NCBI GenBank assembly: GCA_035578175.1
Contig: JAQMRL010000022.1
Location: 2,976,001-3,040,000 of the forward strand
DNA length: 64,000 nt
From: Catonia carolina
Taxonomy: Eukaryota; Arthropoda; Insecta; Hemiptera; Achilidae
Direction: 5' to 3'
Part shown: piece by piece, positions 1-13,289 of the stretch
Layout: every line of letters begins with the position of its first letter
Position numbering within the stretch: the first letter of the stretch is position 1
Position numbers and translations under genes: made by a program
Notes under the pieces: model-generated
Seen by the model: only the letters and a program-made list of their open reading frames with translations
Database searches by the model: none
Told to the model about the DNA's origin: nothing

Positions 1-129
1 TGGAAACACAATTCAAGAATTTGTGAATGCCTTTATTCTTTGTACATATGTATAGTTATTCTGAAAAATCTACCTACAACAACGAAAAAATAGATTTAAA
101 AATTATGATTATAGATTTTTCAATTTTTT

Positions 130-306
130 TCCAAAGTCTGGTAAGTTTAAGTTTATTATCTTAAGTTTATTTTAAGTCGCATCATTACTTTAGAGAATGA
201 TTCAGTGGGTTTAGACAGGTAAAAATTTCCAAACTCTGGCCAGAAATCGAACCCAGGACCTTCCCTTTGGTTGGCTAGCGCTCTAACCACAACGCCACGG
301 AGGTCG
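130..306 (-). mobile_element. tRNA-derived SINE (SINE2 type), degenerate
   Basis: The minus strand starts with a tRNA-like head: a TGGCGTTGTGG box A-like stretch, then a B-box-like GGTTCGATTTC (positions 243-253 read in reverse). A body follows that ends near GCGACTTAAA. The same head and body recur at 36365-36505, 46175-46320 and 22745-22870. There is no acceptor-stem complement at the 3' side, so it is not a tRNA gene. Pol III promoter boxes in front of an unrelated body are the hallmark of tRNA-derived SINEs. Confidence 0.6.
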
Positions 307-3300
307 AAAAAATTATCGAATAATACTTAACTTATACTAAAACTCACCAGTTCCTTTTTGAAATGAATCGGAGTAAACTAAGACAGACTTACCTGAAAAA
401 CAAAACAAAAATGATTATTGTAGGCTTATATAAAAAGTCAGTGTAATAATTTGTGTAAAAATAAAATTAATTAAATTAACTACGAGGTACGCAGAAAGTA
501 TGAATAAATTACATATTCTATACTCGTACTACTCGCCAAGCCAGTTGTCTATAGCGTTGAAAGTTCATGCTTGTGCAGTGAACTACTTATTCTACATAAT
601 CGATATCGCCAGTTGGCCAATAACTAGCAGATAATGTTTGTGATAGAATTTTTTGACACTATGAGCTTCCTTGCGCCCATTGTGGTAAACTTATTTCATT
701 GTATTATTTTACTTTTGGGACAAATTTACGTTCACTACAACTTTCCTTTATATGAAAATTGAGATACAGCTCATTTTAATAGAATGAAAATTTTATTGAT
801 GATAATCAAATTGAATATTTTACCTAAAAATGTATTCTACACGTGGAGAAAATTTTATTTATTTTTCTTCCTATAATAATAGTTCCGTCTTCCTCTACTT
901 CGAGAAGAGTGAGTAATTTTTCAATTATATAATACGTTAATATTATATCTTCTATTGTACAGGTTAACAATCTCAAATATATATTACATATTTGTAAAAA
1001 AATAGTTAGGCTTTTCTTAGAAATTTACATTTTCAAAGATGTTCTTTTTTGAAGAAAACCCGTACAAAGTACGTAAAATGTTTAATTAGAGACTTCGTTT
1101 GTGACTTTTTGTACCTTAGTCAATACGATTTTAAATTAATTTTCCCCGTTTGAACTTTTTATTCTTCCAAGAAAAGTAGGTTATACAGTATTGATTTAAA
1201 AACAATGATCAGAATTATTTAAGTGTGGATGATAAACGATGAAAGGATTCTTGTCAGAGTGTTACTAATTAGTTTCAGATATCGCAGTACCAAATCACAG
1301 TAATACACCGGTAATTTTTAATAAATGAAGTCAAATTCATAGAATTGCTTTCTGAACGGTTGGGTAAAATTCTAACAGTTAATGAGCAAACTTTGAATTC
1401 CTCGCTACATTGCTTTTCAAGCATTATTATTTTTGAAATTTATAGACGCCAAAGTTTTATTGTCATTGTAACAGTGCTTAGTTATAAGCAGAGCGAACCC
1501 ACATTTTCTCTCCGCTCCAGTATTTTTGACATATATTATTAGTATAAACTTATCTGTATGATTATTATAGATAATATAACTTTTTTTAATTATTTAAAAA
1601 TTAAGTTACAAGCTCCGCTACTTTTCTACACTCTATGAAAAAAGTGCCCGCCAATAATTCAAAAGGTCTGCCGTATATTTTAACAAGTCAGTAGTATACT
1701 TTTGCATTAAATCATACATCTAGGAATGAACGTTAGAAAAACCTTCAGATCTGATCACTTTTATCGTGACAAGGTATAAAAAAGGTATCCATTTAAGTAT
1801 TCCCAGAATTCACAAATATCTGAATTTAAATGGAAGAAAATAACATTCAGATCTGATGGGATCTGAAAAATTGAAGTTACCTAGGTGAAATTAAAATTAT
1901 CTCTAAATTACTATTTTCGAAGTCTTAGCAAATTTGTAAATTATTCTTAATTGTATTAATTATGAACTCCAGTTGGGATTTTCTGAAATGTTTGATTTGA
2001 TAATATTTTTTTTGTCTTATTGGAATAAGTGGTCAAGATTCACAAGACAGTAGAGTAGTTTAAGAGTTGTAATTTGTTCTTCATATAAGTACTCCATGCT
2101 AGTCTCCCGTCAAGGTATAATTAAATGTATTTTACACACTTTTCCAGTGAAATAACTGATCTGTACAGAGTTATTAATCAGAATTTTGTCCGTTAAGAGG
2201 GTTAGAAGTTTATCACACCAAAACGCGTCTTCATACTCATTGGAGTTGGCAGTTTTATTATCAGATTACATTTTTGGTTTCCAACAATACCAAAAATCAA
2301 TTTTCAATCGAAAAATGTAGGAAGCAGGTTAACGCTTTTCACCAACGGTATTTCTAGTCAGAGATTAAGACTAACATGAACTGATTCCTGTGGATTAACC
2401 TTACCCTACCAGTGTCTTAACCATGTTAGTAAATCTTCGGTTTGAACTTATAGTATGCGAAACTCTTTATAAAGAATGTTTGTCCTTGTTAGCATCGAGG
2501 TGTTTGTGCAGGTAGGAAACAATTATCAACGGTATTAACGAAGCTGTCTCGATTATTTTAATAACTTTTGTAAATTTAGAAAATAAAATAATTAATTTAT
2601 CATAAACAGTAGTATGCCTAAATAACGTCCAGTAATTTTACAGGGAAATTCTCCAAACACAAGTACTATACTAGAATGTTAAGATAAAGGTTCTTTGCTT
2701 AATTTTTAGTTTTCCTAGTTTTTAAATTCCTAGACTGTACAAATTGTAACTCATGTTATCTAATAAAGAACAACTGATACGTCTTTTACGAGAAGAAAAT
2801 AATTACAGATGAAATGTCAACAACTATTTCATATTTTTAATTTTCTACTTTTATTTTTCATTGCTTCTTATTGATGAAAACAAAAATAGCATTAAAATCT
2901 ATGGGTTTTGTAATCAATCAAACAGACATATGTCGAGGAAAATAACACGAATCTATGAAATGAAATAAATTCGGAAGATCACAATATGCCGTGAAAGAAC
3001 TTCTATAAGTAGACTTAAAAATTGACGAGTTAAAAAAGAACATAACTAATAGTAGATTGACATTTAAGTTGTAAAAATACTTTATTTATTTAAATCTAGT
3101 CCATTACGGAGTGACTACATTATAATAATACAAAGTAACAAGGTCTGAGTAGGTTATCGATTACTGAATCTTAAAAGAGATTTCGCTGTTCGTTATTTTT
3201 GTTCAGCGGTGCATAGTTATAATGAAAGATAAATAGAAGTTTGAGGGTGTGAGAATGCGATAAATACCAAAGATAGTAAGGTACTGAATAATTCACACAC

Positions 3301-4164
3301 CAAACCAGGGAGAGAGAGAAAGAGACGGGTAAATAAAATAAGGAAGGAAAGAAAGAGAGAAATAAAGGATGATTGAGAGGAAGGGAATTTCAAAGAGAAA
3401 GATATTTGCAAACAGCTTACTCTGTACAACGACGATGCCTTTTCTCATCTAAACCATCATCTTATGTCGTCCATCAAGTGAAAAGATCAGGCTCTCTCTA
3501 TTGAGAAAGCATATATTATGATTGATGAAATATTGCCTCTGTCTTAAAAGCAGACTTCCGGCACGGTAAAGGCACAACAGAATCTTTTTGGCACATGAAT
3601 TAACGAATAACCTTCAGTGGAAAATCCCGTAAGTTTATATATAAATTTATGCATACCCTAACAAGAATTTATACACAAACAAAAATCAATTAAATATTAT
3701 TTATTATTCTGAGAATATTCCCATAAAAGTACTGAAATAATAATTATTGATAAGTTATTCGATAACTATTAATCGATATCGTTACCCTCAATGAATCACG
3801 TACCTAACCACAAACAAGAAACTCGAACGTTAAATACCACTGAAAACAATAAGAAAATATTTTTATTTAATTTTTTATTTGTATCGATTGCAATATTCAC
3901 AAGTTTCTTAGTTATCTGAACAGAAATTACTTTCCTAAATTAGCCATAGCCTGTGCTCAGGAAAGGAGCAAAGTTTACCAAGAAAATTGCAGAATACTTT
4001 TTAAGTTTGTCTATAATCGGTTAATGTCATAAGACGGACATCTATCATAAGACGACCACCTGTATTTTATTAATTTTATAACTGGCATCAAAATAAATTA
4101 ATCTACAGCATAATAATACCGCTACGACTTTTTCTCTTTGGATGTCAGAAACAATTTTTTTTAC
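307..4164. other. A+T-rich non-coding DNA, no gene recognised
   Basis: I see only short chance open frames with no recognisable protein. The one compositional oddity is a purine-rich GA tract at about 3308-3400 (agagagagaaagagac-like), which makes a meaningless 70-residue frame on the other strand. Two short stretches near 1745 and 1845 share CAGATCTGAT. No RNA gene or transposon end was recognised. Confidence 0.5.
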
Positions 4165-4466
4165 TAATGTAAGTACGTTGCAATCTATTCAATTTAAAAA
4201 CAATACGCAACCCCAACACCCGATGAGATGAGGATGATGTATATGACGTGTATATGAGGTTTTGTACAGACTCAACCCGAAAATTCCTGAGGGAGGATGT
4301 TAATTAAACTTCAATCATCAAAATACATTGATATAACTACTGTATAATATTCAAATATGTATAAAAGTAACTAATTTTACTAGAAATAGAACCAATCTTC
4401 GTCTCCGAAAATTAACTATTAAACCACAGACTTGCGATGATGACTTTAACTAGACCAACCCGGTGG
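4165..4466 (-). mobile_element. tRNA-derived SINE (SINE1), old copy
   Basis: On the minus strand it begins CCACCGGGTTGGTCTAG, which holds the box A-like TGGTCTAGTTA (4447-4457). A degenerate B box GGTTCTATTTC lies at 4383-4393. It then follows the same body as the copies at 41938-42240 and 56858-57185, ending near GCAACGTAC. It is more diverged than the 56858 copy, and I found no clear target-site duplication. Confidence 0.65.
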
Positions 4467-6019
4467 ATAAGAGACGAATTCATAGAATTCTTTTCCGAAA
4501 GTCGTCTATATTGTTGCGAAAGAGCCTACCTCGTGAGTGAAGTCTATAAAGCTTTAAATTCCCGAATAGTCCGCTTTTAGTCAAATTTCCTTATAACAAC
4601 TCATGTGATATTTTAAGATGTAGGATAATTTGCAATTAATATACCAGTTCATCTTTTAAGTGTTTTAAATTTTAAGTTGTCTACTTCTTTTGTTTTCAAA
4701 AATAATAATGACTGCTTATAAAATTGTGTCTTTACTCGAGATAGTATTATGAAATATTGACACTAAGGATATTATTAATAATATTATCACTATTTTAACA
4801 AAAATCGTGGGCCTAATAGAGAATTTATTACAAAAATTTATATTTATTTAAGTACATAGTTTGTGGTAAGATTATTTCCGTTATTGTTAACCTAAAAAGT
4901 ATTTACACGTATGGCTGTATTATGTGCTGTTAAGAGTTCATTGAATATGATTATTTACCTGATTTTCAAATTAGGCCAGCCAAAAAACTAAAATATTCAA
5001 TTATTCTGACACGAACAGTAAATTTATAAGATAATGTAAAGAGCTGGCACCATTTCAAGAAAATAATACACAAGGATATTCTTCCTCATAATCTAAGAAA
5101 TTTAACTTTAAATTGAACATACACAATTTTGTTAATTTACGATCAGAAGATAAAAATACTGATAAATTTCTTAGCTAAAAGTTTATATTTATTTACTATA
5201 TCTATTCTGTGAAGCCTTTTAACTATTAAAATACACAAAAACACACCACTAATCCAAACGGGGACCGGGATTTGTTTGAACTTCATTATATTCGGATTAT
5301 TCGGATAAATGTGCATAATAATAAAATATAATCCAAAAAAAAAACTAAATTCAATATTAAGCACGTAAATCGGAATGATGTTCGCCAACTGTGGGTAGCC
5401 AAGCACTGCAGTATTGAGCGTACTTGAGCGAGCAAAGCTGCTCAACAAAGCTACGCACACATACGTCATGTTTATGAGACGATGACGAAATAGTGCGTGA
5501 TCATGAAGGTTTTTCGAATTACTGCAGCTAACAAATTAGTGATTTTATGCAGCCAGGCAGTAGTGAAAGTGTATAAATATTCTTGTTATCATTGATAATT
5601 TTCTTTTCACCTTATTTATTTTTTTATTTACAACTGTGCGGTTTTGCACAGCCAGCAAATATGCGTATAATATATATATATTTAAAAAAAAAACATTACA
5701 CATTAAAGGAGGACACCTCTCATTAGCAGAACACCCGCAGTTAATTACTACAGTTAGCCTTTTCACAATTTAACCATTAAAAGTAGTCAGTTAATAATAG
5801 TAAGTTTAATTATTTTTTAATGTTTCTATTGAGCGTAATTAAATTTGAACTGTACTGAATAAAGTTAAGTCTCTGCTCCACCTCCTGCTAAGCCGACGAT
5901 ATGGATTGATAATGAGCTAGCAGAAATGTTTTACTTTGTTTTTTACCTAGAATTAAAAATTTGGTTATGTTCTTTTTCTATTTACAACTACACTGTTTAT
6001 CATTTAAAATTTAATTTTT
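4467..6019. other. A+T-rich non-coding DNA
   Basis: No supported gene. A 108-residue minus-strand frame (5143-5469) is hydrophobic, has no start context and matches no family I know. The stretch 5360-5480 is richer in G+C than its surroundings, but it has no convincing splice or coding signal. Confidence 0.4.
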
Positions 6020-6029
6020 ATGTTTAGAA

Positions 6030-6335
6030 ATGGTCAGCCAATTAAATGACTGAATCATTTAAGAACAGAAGAGGTAGAGGTGTAAAAGACACGAATCAAA
6101 GTTATCTCCTCTGAAAGTGATGAATTTCATTATACAGCCAGACCCTGTAGTGAATAAAGTGAAGATGTCATTTGCAGATTGGAAAATATGTGCTTTTCAG
6201 AGGGCCCGGCATGCTGATAAGCGTACTTTTCCACCCAGTGAGTAAGGCAATGGTAAACTACCTCACTCCTCGTTTAACTTGGTGAAACTTCTACAGGTTC
6301 AAACCAGCCTTTTGGCTGAAGACCTAAACAAAAAC
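6030..6335 (+). mobile_element. Family A SINE-like element, 5'-truncated copy A1
   Basis: This is a copy of the dispersed family A, whose 3' part contains CAGCCAGACCCTGTAGTGAA and ends in CTTTTGGCTGAAGACCTAAAC plus an A/C-rich tail. It starts inside the family consensus (at TGGTCAGCCA), so it is 5'-truncated. The 10-bp direct repeat ATGTTTAGAA flanks it exactly (6020-6029 and 6336-6345). TSD plus 5' truncation indicates target-primed reverse transcription. The family's shared short frame begins at 6121 but has a stop at about codon 42. Confidence 0.8.
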
Positions 6336-6345
6336 ATGTTTAGAA

Positions 6346-8514
6346 GCTATTTAAAAAATATTTTTCATTTTAACTTTCTTAGTTTTTATTTTAAAGGACG
6401 TTCTATTTGTAACAAGCACGTTAAAAAGTTAGACATGAGTTCGGATTATCAGAAATTTTATACTAGCAAAGTTGTTATGTATACTCGTATAATATTATTT
6501 CCAGTTGTGATAAATATTCAAAACGAAAGTAATAATTCACTAAATTGTATTTTTATAGCCACTATTCAAAATATTTCCACGAATTACTTGAATCGTAAAT
6601 TTAAATGTAACATAATTCGTGAAACTGGTGCATGTACTACTTAATGCATCTGAAATACACATCAGTTTGAAATACTAGACAGAATAAATCAGAGTTCATG
6701 AATAAACATTAATTATTCAGAACTATCATTCAATATGAATGAAATTATTATTGTCCGAATTGAATATGAAAATTAATTCAACCATAATCAAGAAAATTGA
6801 AAACTAATATAAATCCCGTTGAAACTGAATTAGAACATATAAACCTAGACTACATTTTTTATATAGTTAGGATCCATACAGGTGTATTTATATTACTGCG
6901 CATTTCAGTAGGTGTCTATAAGGTGAAGGCCGACGCTTAATGCAACTACAATGTAACTTAAATTAACCTCATTATAAATTTAATATTGTTGCATTTCACA
7001 AACAAAACACTAATTTACAACTCCACAAGTAAAAACTGTCGGCAATTTTAGAGGTAAAGTTAAAACTCCCAAAACCAAGGATACAAAAAGGTCGAGTAAA
7101 TTTAAGTCGTTGTGTATCCTTGAAAAATAAAGTTCTTTTATTACATCTTTTCATAGTAAATTAATGAAAATCTACCTTAGAACTAAAACAGCAATGCAGG
7201 TAGAATATACGTGTCTATGTTTACCACATTCGTTAAAACTACAATCATTATTCAACGCAAAGAAAAACGGCCAAAAAATGTGTGTAAATAAACTGTATAT
7301 TTCTCTTTTATCTAAAATTTTCTCTTTTTCTTAAACAAAAATGAGGTTTGAGGTAAGAGTAAAATATTTAAATTATTTTTTGTTCTAAAATAAGGACTCA
7401 AAAAGTAAATTCATACTGTGAGCTTATTTACATTACTTACAATTTATTTATTACTAACATAATAATCTTATAATACTTTAGCCTGTTTAATAAATGACTC
7501 TTATTTTTGTTACTTCTGTTGTACGCCAACTGTATAATAAAGAATTATTCGACAAATCATAAAATTGTAATTTTTCTTTAATTTCCAGCAAGATAAATTT
7601 ACGAAATTTGGTTGATAATGTGGGTTCTGTAAGTCACTATATCGTATAATATTAATCACCAACAGTATGTATGCAAATATTTTTAAGAACTTACAAAGAA
7701 AACAAATTCAATAGGTATTTGATTTTAACAAGAACAAAATACACTATTTATAATTTAAGGGGACTGTAACTGCCTAAATATGTTAAACATGTTAAATTTT
7801 TGCAACTTTTCACAAAAACTATAACTATTAGAATTTTTTTTTTTTTTTTTAAATAAACTTCAGACTTTATTTAGTTTCTCCCGGTAGCTTATTTTTGAAT
7901 AAAGTATTAAAAATTGTTTATTAATTTTTATAAAATGTACAAATAATTCCGAGAAAATAAATAATGAAAAATATTGTACAATATTTTCTATGGACAATTC
8001 TTAAATAATCTTGCGTGCGGAACTAGCTCATAATGAGTAGAATGTGTCCCGAAAATTTCATATTATCTTTAACCGTTCCTAAGAAAACTTACATAAACTT
8101 TCAAAAATCATGATTTTCCGCTAACTGACTGTAAATTGTAACTTATTTATATACTGTTTTTAATAACGCCCAGTGCTGTAAGATGGTTGGTCTAAATCCT
8201 CTTCTTGATGATATAACTCTCAAGTTTTTCTTTTTTCTCCTTTTCTCCTGTATTTGTTTTCAAATTCAGACTTTTTCTAGCGCCTTCTATTTATCCTGAA
8301 TCCAGTCGTTCCATGGCACAAAGTGTTCTTTCCAGGCTTCAGCCCCACTTTTTCTTACAATGGTATAATATTATTTTATACTAGTAAAAACTGCACGACC
8401 ACCATAAATAATATATCAAAACACTTACTATGCAGTTTCATGAAATGAAAAAAAAAAAAAAAATGTGAAAAAAATATTTTTTTCCCAGTTAAGTTCAGCT
8501 TAAAATGAAATATT
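6346..8514. other. A+T-rich non-coding DNA with a possible decayed coding relic
   Basis: Mostly featureless. A T16 run lies at about 7836-7852 and an A run at about 8448-8463. The minus strand of 8165-8345 reads as a charged, K/E-rich peptide with three stops, reminiscent of the tails of retrotransposon proteins. I cannot assign it. Confidence 0.35.
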
Positions 8515-8725
8515 TTTCTTCATCTTCTTTCTTCTTCCAACCAAAAATTAGGCCGGAGCCTTTGCCGAATTCACAAGCTATATCATCTATTTCCTAGGTC
8601 TACCGACATCTCTTTTACGTTCTGGAGTATACCAGTGTGCCTGCTTAGGTATCCTGTAATCTGACATCCTTTCCATGTGCTGACTTCAACATTGGCGATA
8701 ATCCTTTATCTTTTCGTTCTTTTTA
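8515..8725 (-). pseudogene. Non-LTR retrotransposon reverse transcriptase, C-terminal end and tail
   Basis: On the minus strand one frame reads EKIKDYRQ, then SQHMERMSDYRIPKQ, then a KRDVGRPRK motif. This is the conserved C-terminus after the reverse transcriptase domain of a large group of insect non-LTR elements (usual form RRDVGRPRKRW). The sequence ends in a GAAGAAGAAAG-type simple tail at 8512-8530. There are in-frame stops after SPRQC-like and PRK positions, so it is dead. Only the last ~65 codons survive, as expected from 5' truncation during insertion. It is related to the tails at 14396-15022 and 24165-24420. Confidence 0.75.
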
Positions 8726-9106
8726 TTTTATTACACCCAAAAGTTTTTAACTATTACAATTGAAAGTTGTTTGGTCTTTAATCAAGTTTATATATCGAGT
8801 TCTTGTAGTGTAATGAGTTATGAGGAATATGAAATACATACCGAGTACATATTTGGACATGTAGCCCCTAACAGCAACGAGAAACAGGGTAACCTATAAA
8901 AAGTTGCCTTGAATCAGTGACGGAAGGTGGTTCCACATACAGAGTAACTTTCATAAAATAACCTCTCCCATTCCTTTTACGAATTTAAATCAAGAACAAC
9001 GACTTCTGTTTGCTACGTATAAGTCAGTAAGTTTACTAAGTGTGTAATTTTAAATAATAAACAATTACATTAATTAAGTCTAAATAGGTTAACTATTAAA
9101 GTTAAC

Positions 9107-9200
9107 CTTCTTCTTCTTCTTTTTCTTACTATCAAGGATTAGGCATAAGCCTGTTCCGAACTCACAAACCATCCTCCACGTCTACAGAAACACGAGACAT
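9107..9200 (-). mobile_element. 3' terminus of a non-LTR retrotransposon with GAA tail
   Basis: The minus strand reads GGTTTGTGAGTTCGGAACAG, then GCCTATGCCTAATCCTTGATAG, then (GAA)n at 9107-9120. The 'atgcctaatccttga' end and GAA tail are also found at the end of the element at 14396-15022. It is a very short, 5'-truncated tail. Confidence 0.6.
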
Positions 9201-10074
9201 TTCAACACGTTAATATTATCAATAATTATAAAAATATTTAAATACTGACTTTTACTTAGTCTTGGATCTACAATTTTAGAGATGGTCTTCGGTATGATTC
9301 ATAAACAAAGGCAATGCTATTCTAACTTAACGGCTAAGTACAATGTTAGCTTTGCATTGGTTTACACATTCGCCATAACGCCTTCCAAACTAGAATTATC
9401 ACCTCCAATTCGAGGAAGTCCGCATCTGCAGGTCAGCTCATTAAACCTCACGAAATTTTACGCGATTAAAGAATTATAAAACCAAATGATGTGTCATGTA
9501 CTATTTAATGCCACATTTATTTTGTAATATTTTAGGTATAAAATATGCATGATCCGTATTAGATTGTCTAGGTAGCTTAGAATATCCGCCATTGCTGTGC
9601 ATTATGACTTCACAGATAAACTAATATTACTTTAATTTATATAAGTTTAAAGATTATGGTGTTTTAACCTATTATAATGTTATAATGGTTCCTCTATGGA
9701 ACTATTTAGGACAGTATTGTCAAAAGAAAGAATTGTTTGTATGATCATCAACCTCCGATAGAAGAAGACACTCAAAGACGAGTGTTTTGACCTAAATACA
9801 TTTTGGCAAGGAACGGATTCTTTAACAGGACAATACAAATGAGAACAGAGAATACCGTTCTCTACGCATATGTAAAGTACAAGTAAGGTGTATGCATTTC
9901 CGCATAAATTTCAGAAAGTTAAACTATTTAAATGAGGTTTTTACTGACTTATAAATTAAACCTGTAGAAGGGTTGTAAACATACATATACTTAAATAACT
10001 GTAATACTTCTTAGTAAAGAGCTATAAACCAAGTGGTTGTCATTAGTTTCCTTAACAATTTACATATAACGATA
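9201..10074. other. Non-coding DNA, nothing recognised
   Basis: A 65-residue frame at 9282-9479 lies in slightly more G+C-rich DNA but resembles no family I recognise. No repeat from the other families was seen here. Confidence 0.4.
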
Positions 10075-10290
10075 AACGATGGTATGTATATTAGTGCTGT
10101 GAAACTTATCGCTAAGGTCCGTTTCGAGATCTAGGTATAAAAAATAATTAGCAAACATCTTTCAAAATAACACACTATAAATTACAATTAATCATACTAC
10201 TTAAATCTACAAATAAATTAAAATTACTGCATTTAAATTGATAATTATAATAAATAATTAATTAATGATATCAAATGAACTTAACCAGTA
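10075..10290 (-). repeat. Dispersed repeat E, copy 1
   Basis: On the minus strand it carries the core CGAAACGGACCTTAGCGATA preceded by an A+T-rich stretch with 'tttgtagatttaag' and 'ttaattgtaattt'. The same order occurs at 20200-20385 and 63740-63905. The element type is unknown. Confidence 0.6.
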
Positions 10291-10802
10291 ACCAGTAAGA
10301 TTATCTGGTACGTAATTTAACTAAATCCTACTTACAAACGATTTTATTATGTCTACAGAATACGTTGGACCTTTCCACAAACGTATCTGCTTCACGGTAT
10401 AATTCACTCACTGAATGAAAATTCAAGACTAACTCCCAAACCAAACTGGCCGTGCTTATAACCCTAAGCAATGGAAATCACCAGAACAAAGATTTTTACT
10501 AAAAAATACAAAGTCTTCCTGCTGGATTCTGGAAGTTTCTTAACAAAGGGTAAACAAATTAGAATGAAATAATCGGTCACAACACCAGTACAAAAGAACT
10601 AATTACCTATATAAATAGATGCACCGACCCTTCCAGGTAGCCGTAATAACAGTAAGTCTTTATTAACCATTTTTTGGAACTAACCCGATTTATCAACTAT
10701 TATTATTTACACTAACTCTTCTAAAACTTCAGTCCTGCTACAGAATTCTGTAACAATACTTTCCCTTTCGATATTGTTACAGCATTTACAAATAATATTA
10801 CA

Positions 10803-11455
10803 TAAAGTCCTAGACAAAATAAACGCTCTAAAAGATTTTAAATATCACAGTATCTTAATGTAGTAAGTATTAACCGTATGATCTGGCCAGCCAAAAGTCC
10901 AGACTTAAATTCTTTTGGGCACGTTTTGGTTATGCTTAAAAAAAGTGTTCGTCAACGTAATGCAATGAATCTTCAACAGCTGTGCCATGGGACGAAAGAA
11001 AAATGGGAGAAAATCGACCAGGAAGAAAATAATTTAAAACTTGATTCAAGGACTGCCGAGACAGATGCTAGCTGTAATTGAGGCAAGAGGAAGCCACACT
11101 TGTTACTGAGTTACTAATTCATTATAAATTACATAATAATCATTAACTTTTTATTTTTACAATATTATGTATGAACTAAATATGGAAAACTTTCATTCAA
11201 TACTGTAAGTACCTTCCCGTTTTTGTTAAATAAAACACTTTGTGTTTCTTAAGTTAATTTATCTTATTTTTTCATTATATTACCATAAATCAAATTTACA
11301 ACTCTTAATTTTTTGTTTAAAAATATTAAGTATTGCTTAAAATTATTATACAAAGAATAATAGTAATAGAAATCAAACTTGCACATTGAAGAAAATTATG
11401 TTTTTGCACTTAGCCAAAAATTTTACATGATGCGTTAATTTTGTCTAGAACTTTA
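10803..11455 (+). mobile_element. Internally deleted Tc1-like transposon, copy T1
   Basis: It is bounded by imperfect inverted ends: TAAAGTCCTAGACAAAATAA at the left and the reverse of TAAAGTTCTAGACAAAATTA at the right. Right after the left terminus the sequence jumps into the last third of a Tc1-family transposase. A frame at 10878-11081 contains IWPAKSPDLNS, the conserved block around the third catalytic residue. The usual PIE glutamate is replaced (SFG in place of PIE), so it cannot be active. The frame then decays. Two other copies (31752-32394 minus, 56493-57471 plus) have the same left end joined at the same place to the same C-terminal segment, so the deletion predates their spread. 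Length is 653 bp against roughly 1.3-1.7 kb for intact Tc1 elements. Confidence 0.8.
10878..11081 (+). pseudogene. Tc1-family transposase C-terminal fragment
   Basis: This 67-residue frame inside T1 begins MIWPAKSPDLNS. Tc1/IS630/mariner transposases cut and rejoin DNA with a DD(E/D) triad, and WP..SPDLNPIE carries the third acidic residue. Here the N-terminal DNA-binding domains and the first two acidic residues are absent and the third is lost. The frame continues with a K/R-rich region (KEKWEKIDQEE) typical of the transposase tail. It is non-functional and was probably never translated on its own. Confidence 0.75.
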
Positions 11456-12349
11456 TAATGTTGACTAATTTTTCAGATCTCAAAACGTATTCCATATTAT
11501 CTAAGACGGGTCATACAATAGCTGGTTTTTAACAAATAATATATGTCTGGTAACCTAATAATATAAGAAAAGAAGTTCAAATAGGATACAAGAAGGAAAC
11601 GTTGCTGTAAACAGAAAACACTGAACATTATTGTATTACCTCTTGTATAATTTATACAATAAATTAGCCATGGGAAAAATAACAACTGCTAAATAAAAAG
11701 GGAAGCACATACAATATGGAAATATAGAGAAGATTGTCAGGAGGAGGTAGAAAGAAGAAAGCCAAATATTATGAGACGAGGGATAAAGAAAGGAAACAAC
11801 TTAAACTAAGCTGTTAAAGCGCTCAGTGTCAAACAAGTAAACTGACATGCAGTCTATCTGCTATTGCTACTATTCTTACTATTAGTGTACGGTAGAACAT
11901 GGTAGCGTCAAACAAAGATACCATCCAGCTGCTGACTGCTTAACTGAATGTAATAATACTTTACTAACTTTAATCCCGGGATAAGGATATTTTTTCTTTA
12001 TCCGCTGAAATAAAGACAATCTAAGAGTACAAAATGTTACAACAAAAGATCTTTCATTATAAGAAAAATAAGATATTAATAATTTCAAAATTAGTTTTTA
12101 GGCTCACAAAGTTTCATTACAAAAACTTCACTAAGAATATTGCCATAATAATGATACTAACATCACATCATTTTTAGAATATCTTTTTACAAAAATTAGT
12201 TTAGATAAAATTATAAATATAATCTTCTAATTATGTGGACATAAAATTATGTGTAAGTTGTAATTTGTGAACACAACACTTAAGCCCATTGCATGTTGTC
12301 AATCCGATTTTAATGAAAATTAAGTCCAGATAAAACAGCATACAGTAAA
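11456..12349. other. Non-coding DNA
   Basis: Contains a purine-rich patch at 11695-11800 (GAGGAGGTAGAAAGAAGAAA) and otherwise A+T-rich sequence. No gene or known repeat was recognised. Confidence 0.4.
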
Positions 12350-13285
12350 AATCTGGTGTGAAACACTCACACGACGTTCTCTTGCCAATGAACAATATAA
12401 CCTAAAATTAGTAATAAAATATTAGAAATAAACAAAAATCTTACCTCAAAAAACATAACCTGAGATTAATTATGAGTGAATGATGCAAAACGGAAACCAA
12501 CCTTAGTTTGGCTTAATAATACGGAAAATCACTCCTTGACGCTAAACTGGGCTCTATAGAGAAAAATGTTTCGATAAAACGTTGTAGATCTTTTAATTTT
12601 CTATAAATTTTATTATGTAAACTTTTGTCGTTAAATGCATACTAAGGCCGCAATCTTAAAAAATCATTTTTTTATACATTTTTATGGGAAAAAACAGAAA
12701 ATCACTAATTACCGCTAAACTAAGCGCTATAGAAATAAATATTTGAAACAAAAGTTTTAGGTTATTAAATTGTCTACATTTTTTATTATATAGCTACACT
12801 TTTGCCCTAAAATGCATACTAAGGCTACAATCCTAAAAAAACGATTTTTTTTTCTACGAGAGCACAGCCTCCCCAAGAATTTCAGCCGACATGGCACCTG
12901 CCCTATCTTGTAGAACATAAAGAATGTAGTAAATGAGGCGATTTAAAAAAAATCGTAGGAGCCGTTTTTGAGGAACTTGCAAAAAAGTGAAAAATGACAC
13001 GAATAAACTACTACTTTCAGTTGACCGATTTTGATAAAAATGATCGTATCGCGTCCTCTAGTAGTACTTAACGTAAGTTTCATGTTTCAGCTTCGTACGA
13101 TGTTCCGTTTTGGAGATATTTTGTTCCCACACACAGACACGCGCACGCAGACCAATCGCTAAAAACATGTTTTTGAGTTCAGGGGGTCTGAAAATGTGTA
13201 TCTCCGGTAAAATCTCAATTTCAAAATATCGACATGAAACAATATATTCCTTCCCTTATATTCATATAGGCAAGAGAAAGTTAAA
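12350..13285 (+). repeat. Family B dispersed repeat, near full-length copy B1
   Basis: It starts AATCTGGTGTGAAACACTCAC and ends at ATATAGGCAAGAGAAAGT. Interior landmarks are an imperfect tandem duplication of about 175 bp (CGCTAAACT...GCATACTAAGGC, at about 12538-12660 and 12715-12840), a 'cacctgccctatcttgtaga' block, a CA-rich spot and a TTCATATAGGCAAGAG end. The sequence near the 5' end (CTTTCTCTTGCC in other copies) is the reverse complement of the 3' end (GGCAAGAGAAAG), suggesting a DNA-transposon-like inverted end. It has no coding capacity. Other copies are at 21172, 24956 (split), 28270, 28995, 48311 and 55478. Confidence 0.75.
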
Positions 13286-13289
13286 ATTA

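Noticed and set aside
3308..3400. GA-rich tract as a promoter or triplex element
   Set aside because: Simple purine-rich sequence without mirror symmetry strong enough, or a nearby gene, to support a role.
5143..5469. 108-residue minus-strand frame with hydrophobic stretches
   Set aside because: No family resemblance, no promoter or splice context; A+T-rich DNA yields F/I/L/Y-rich frames that look like membrane proteins by chance.
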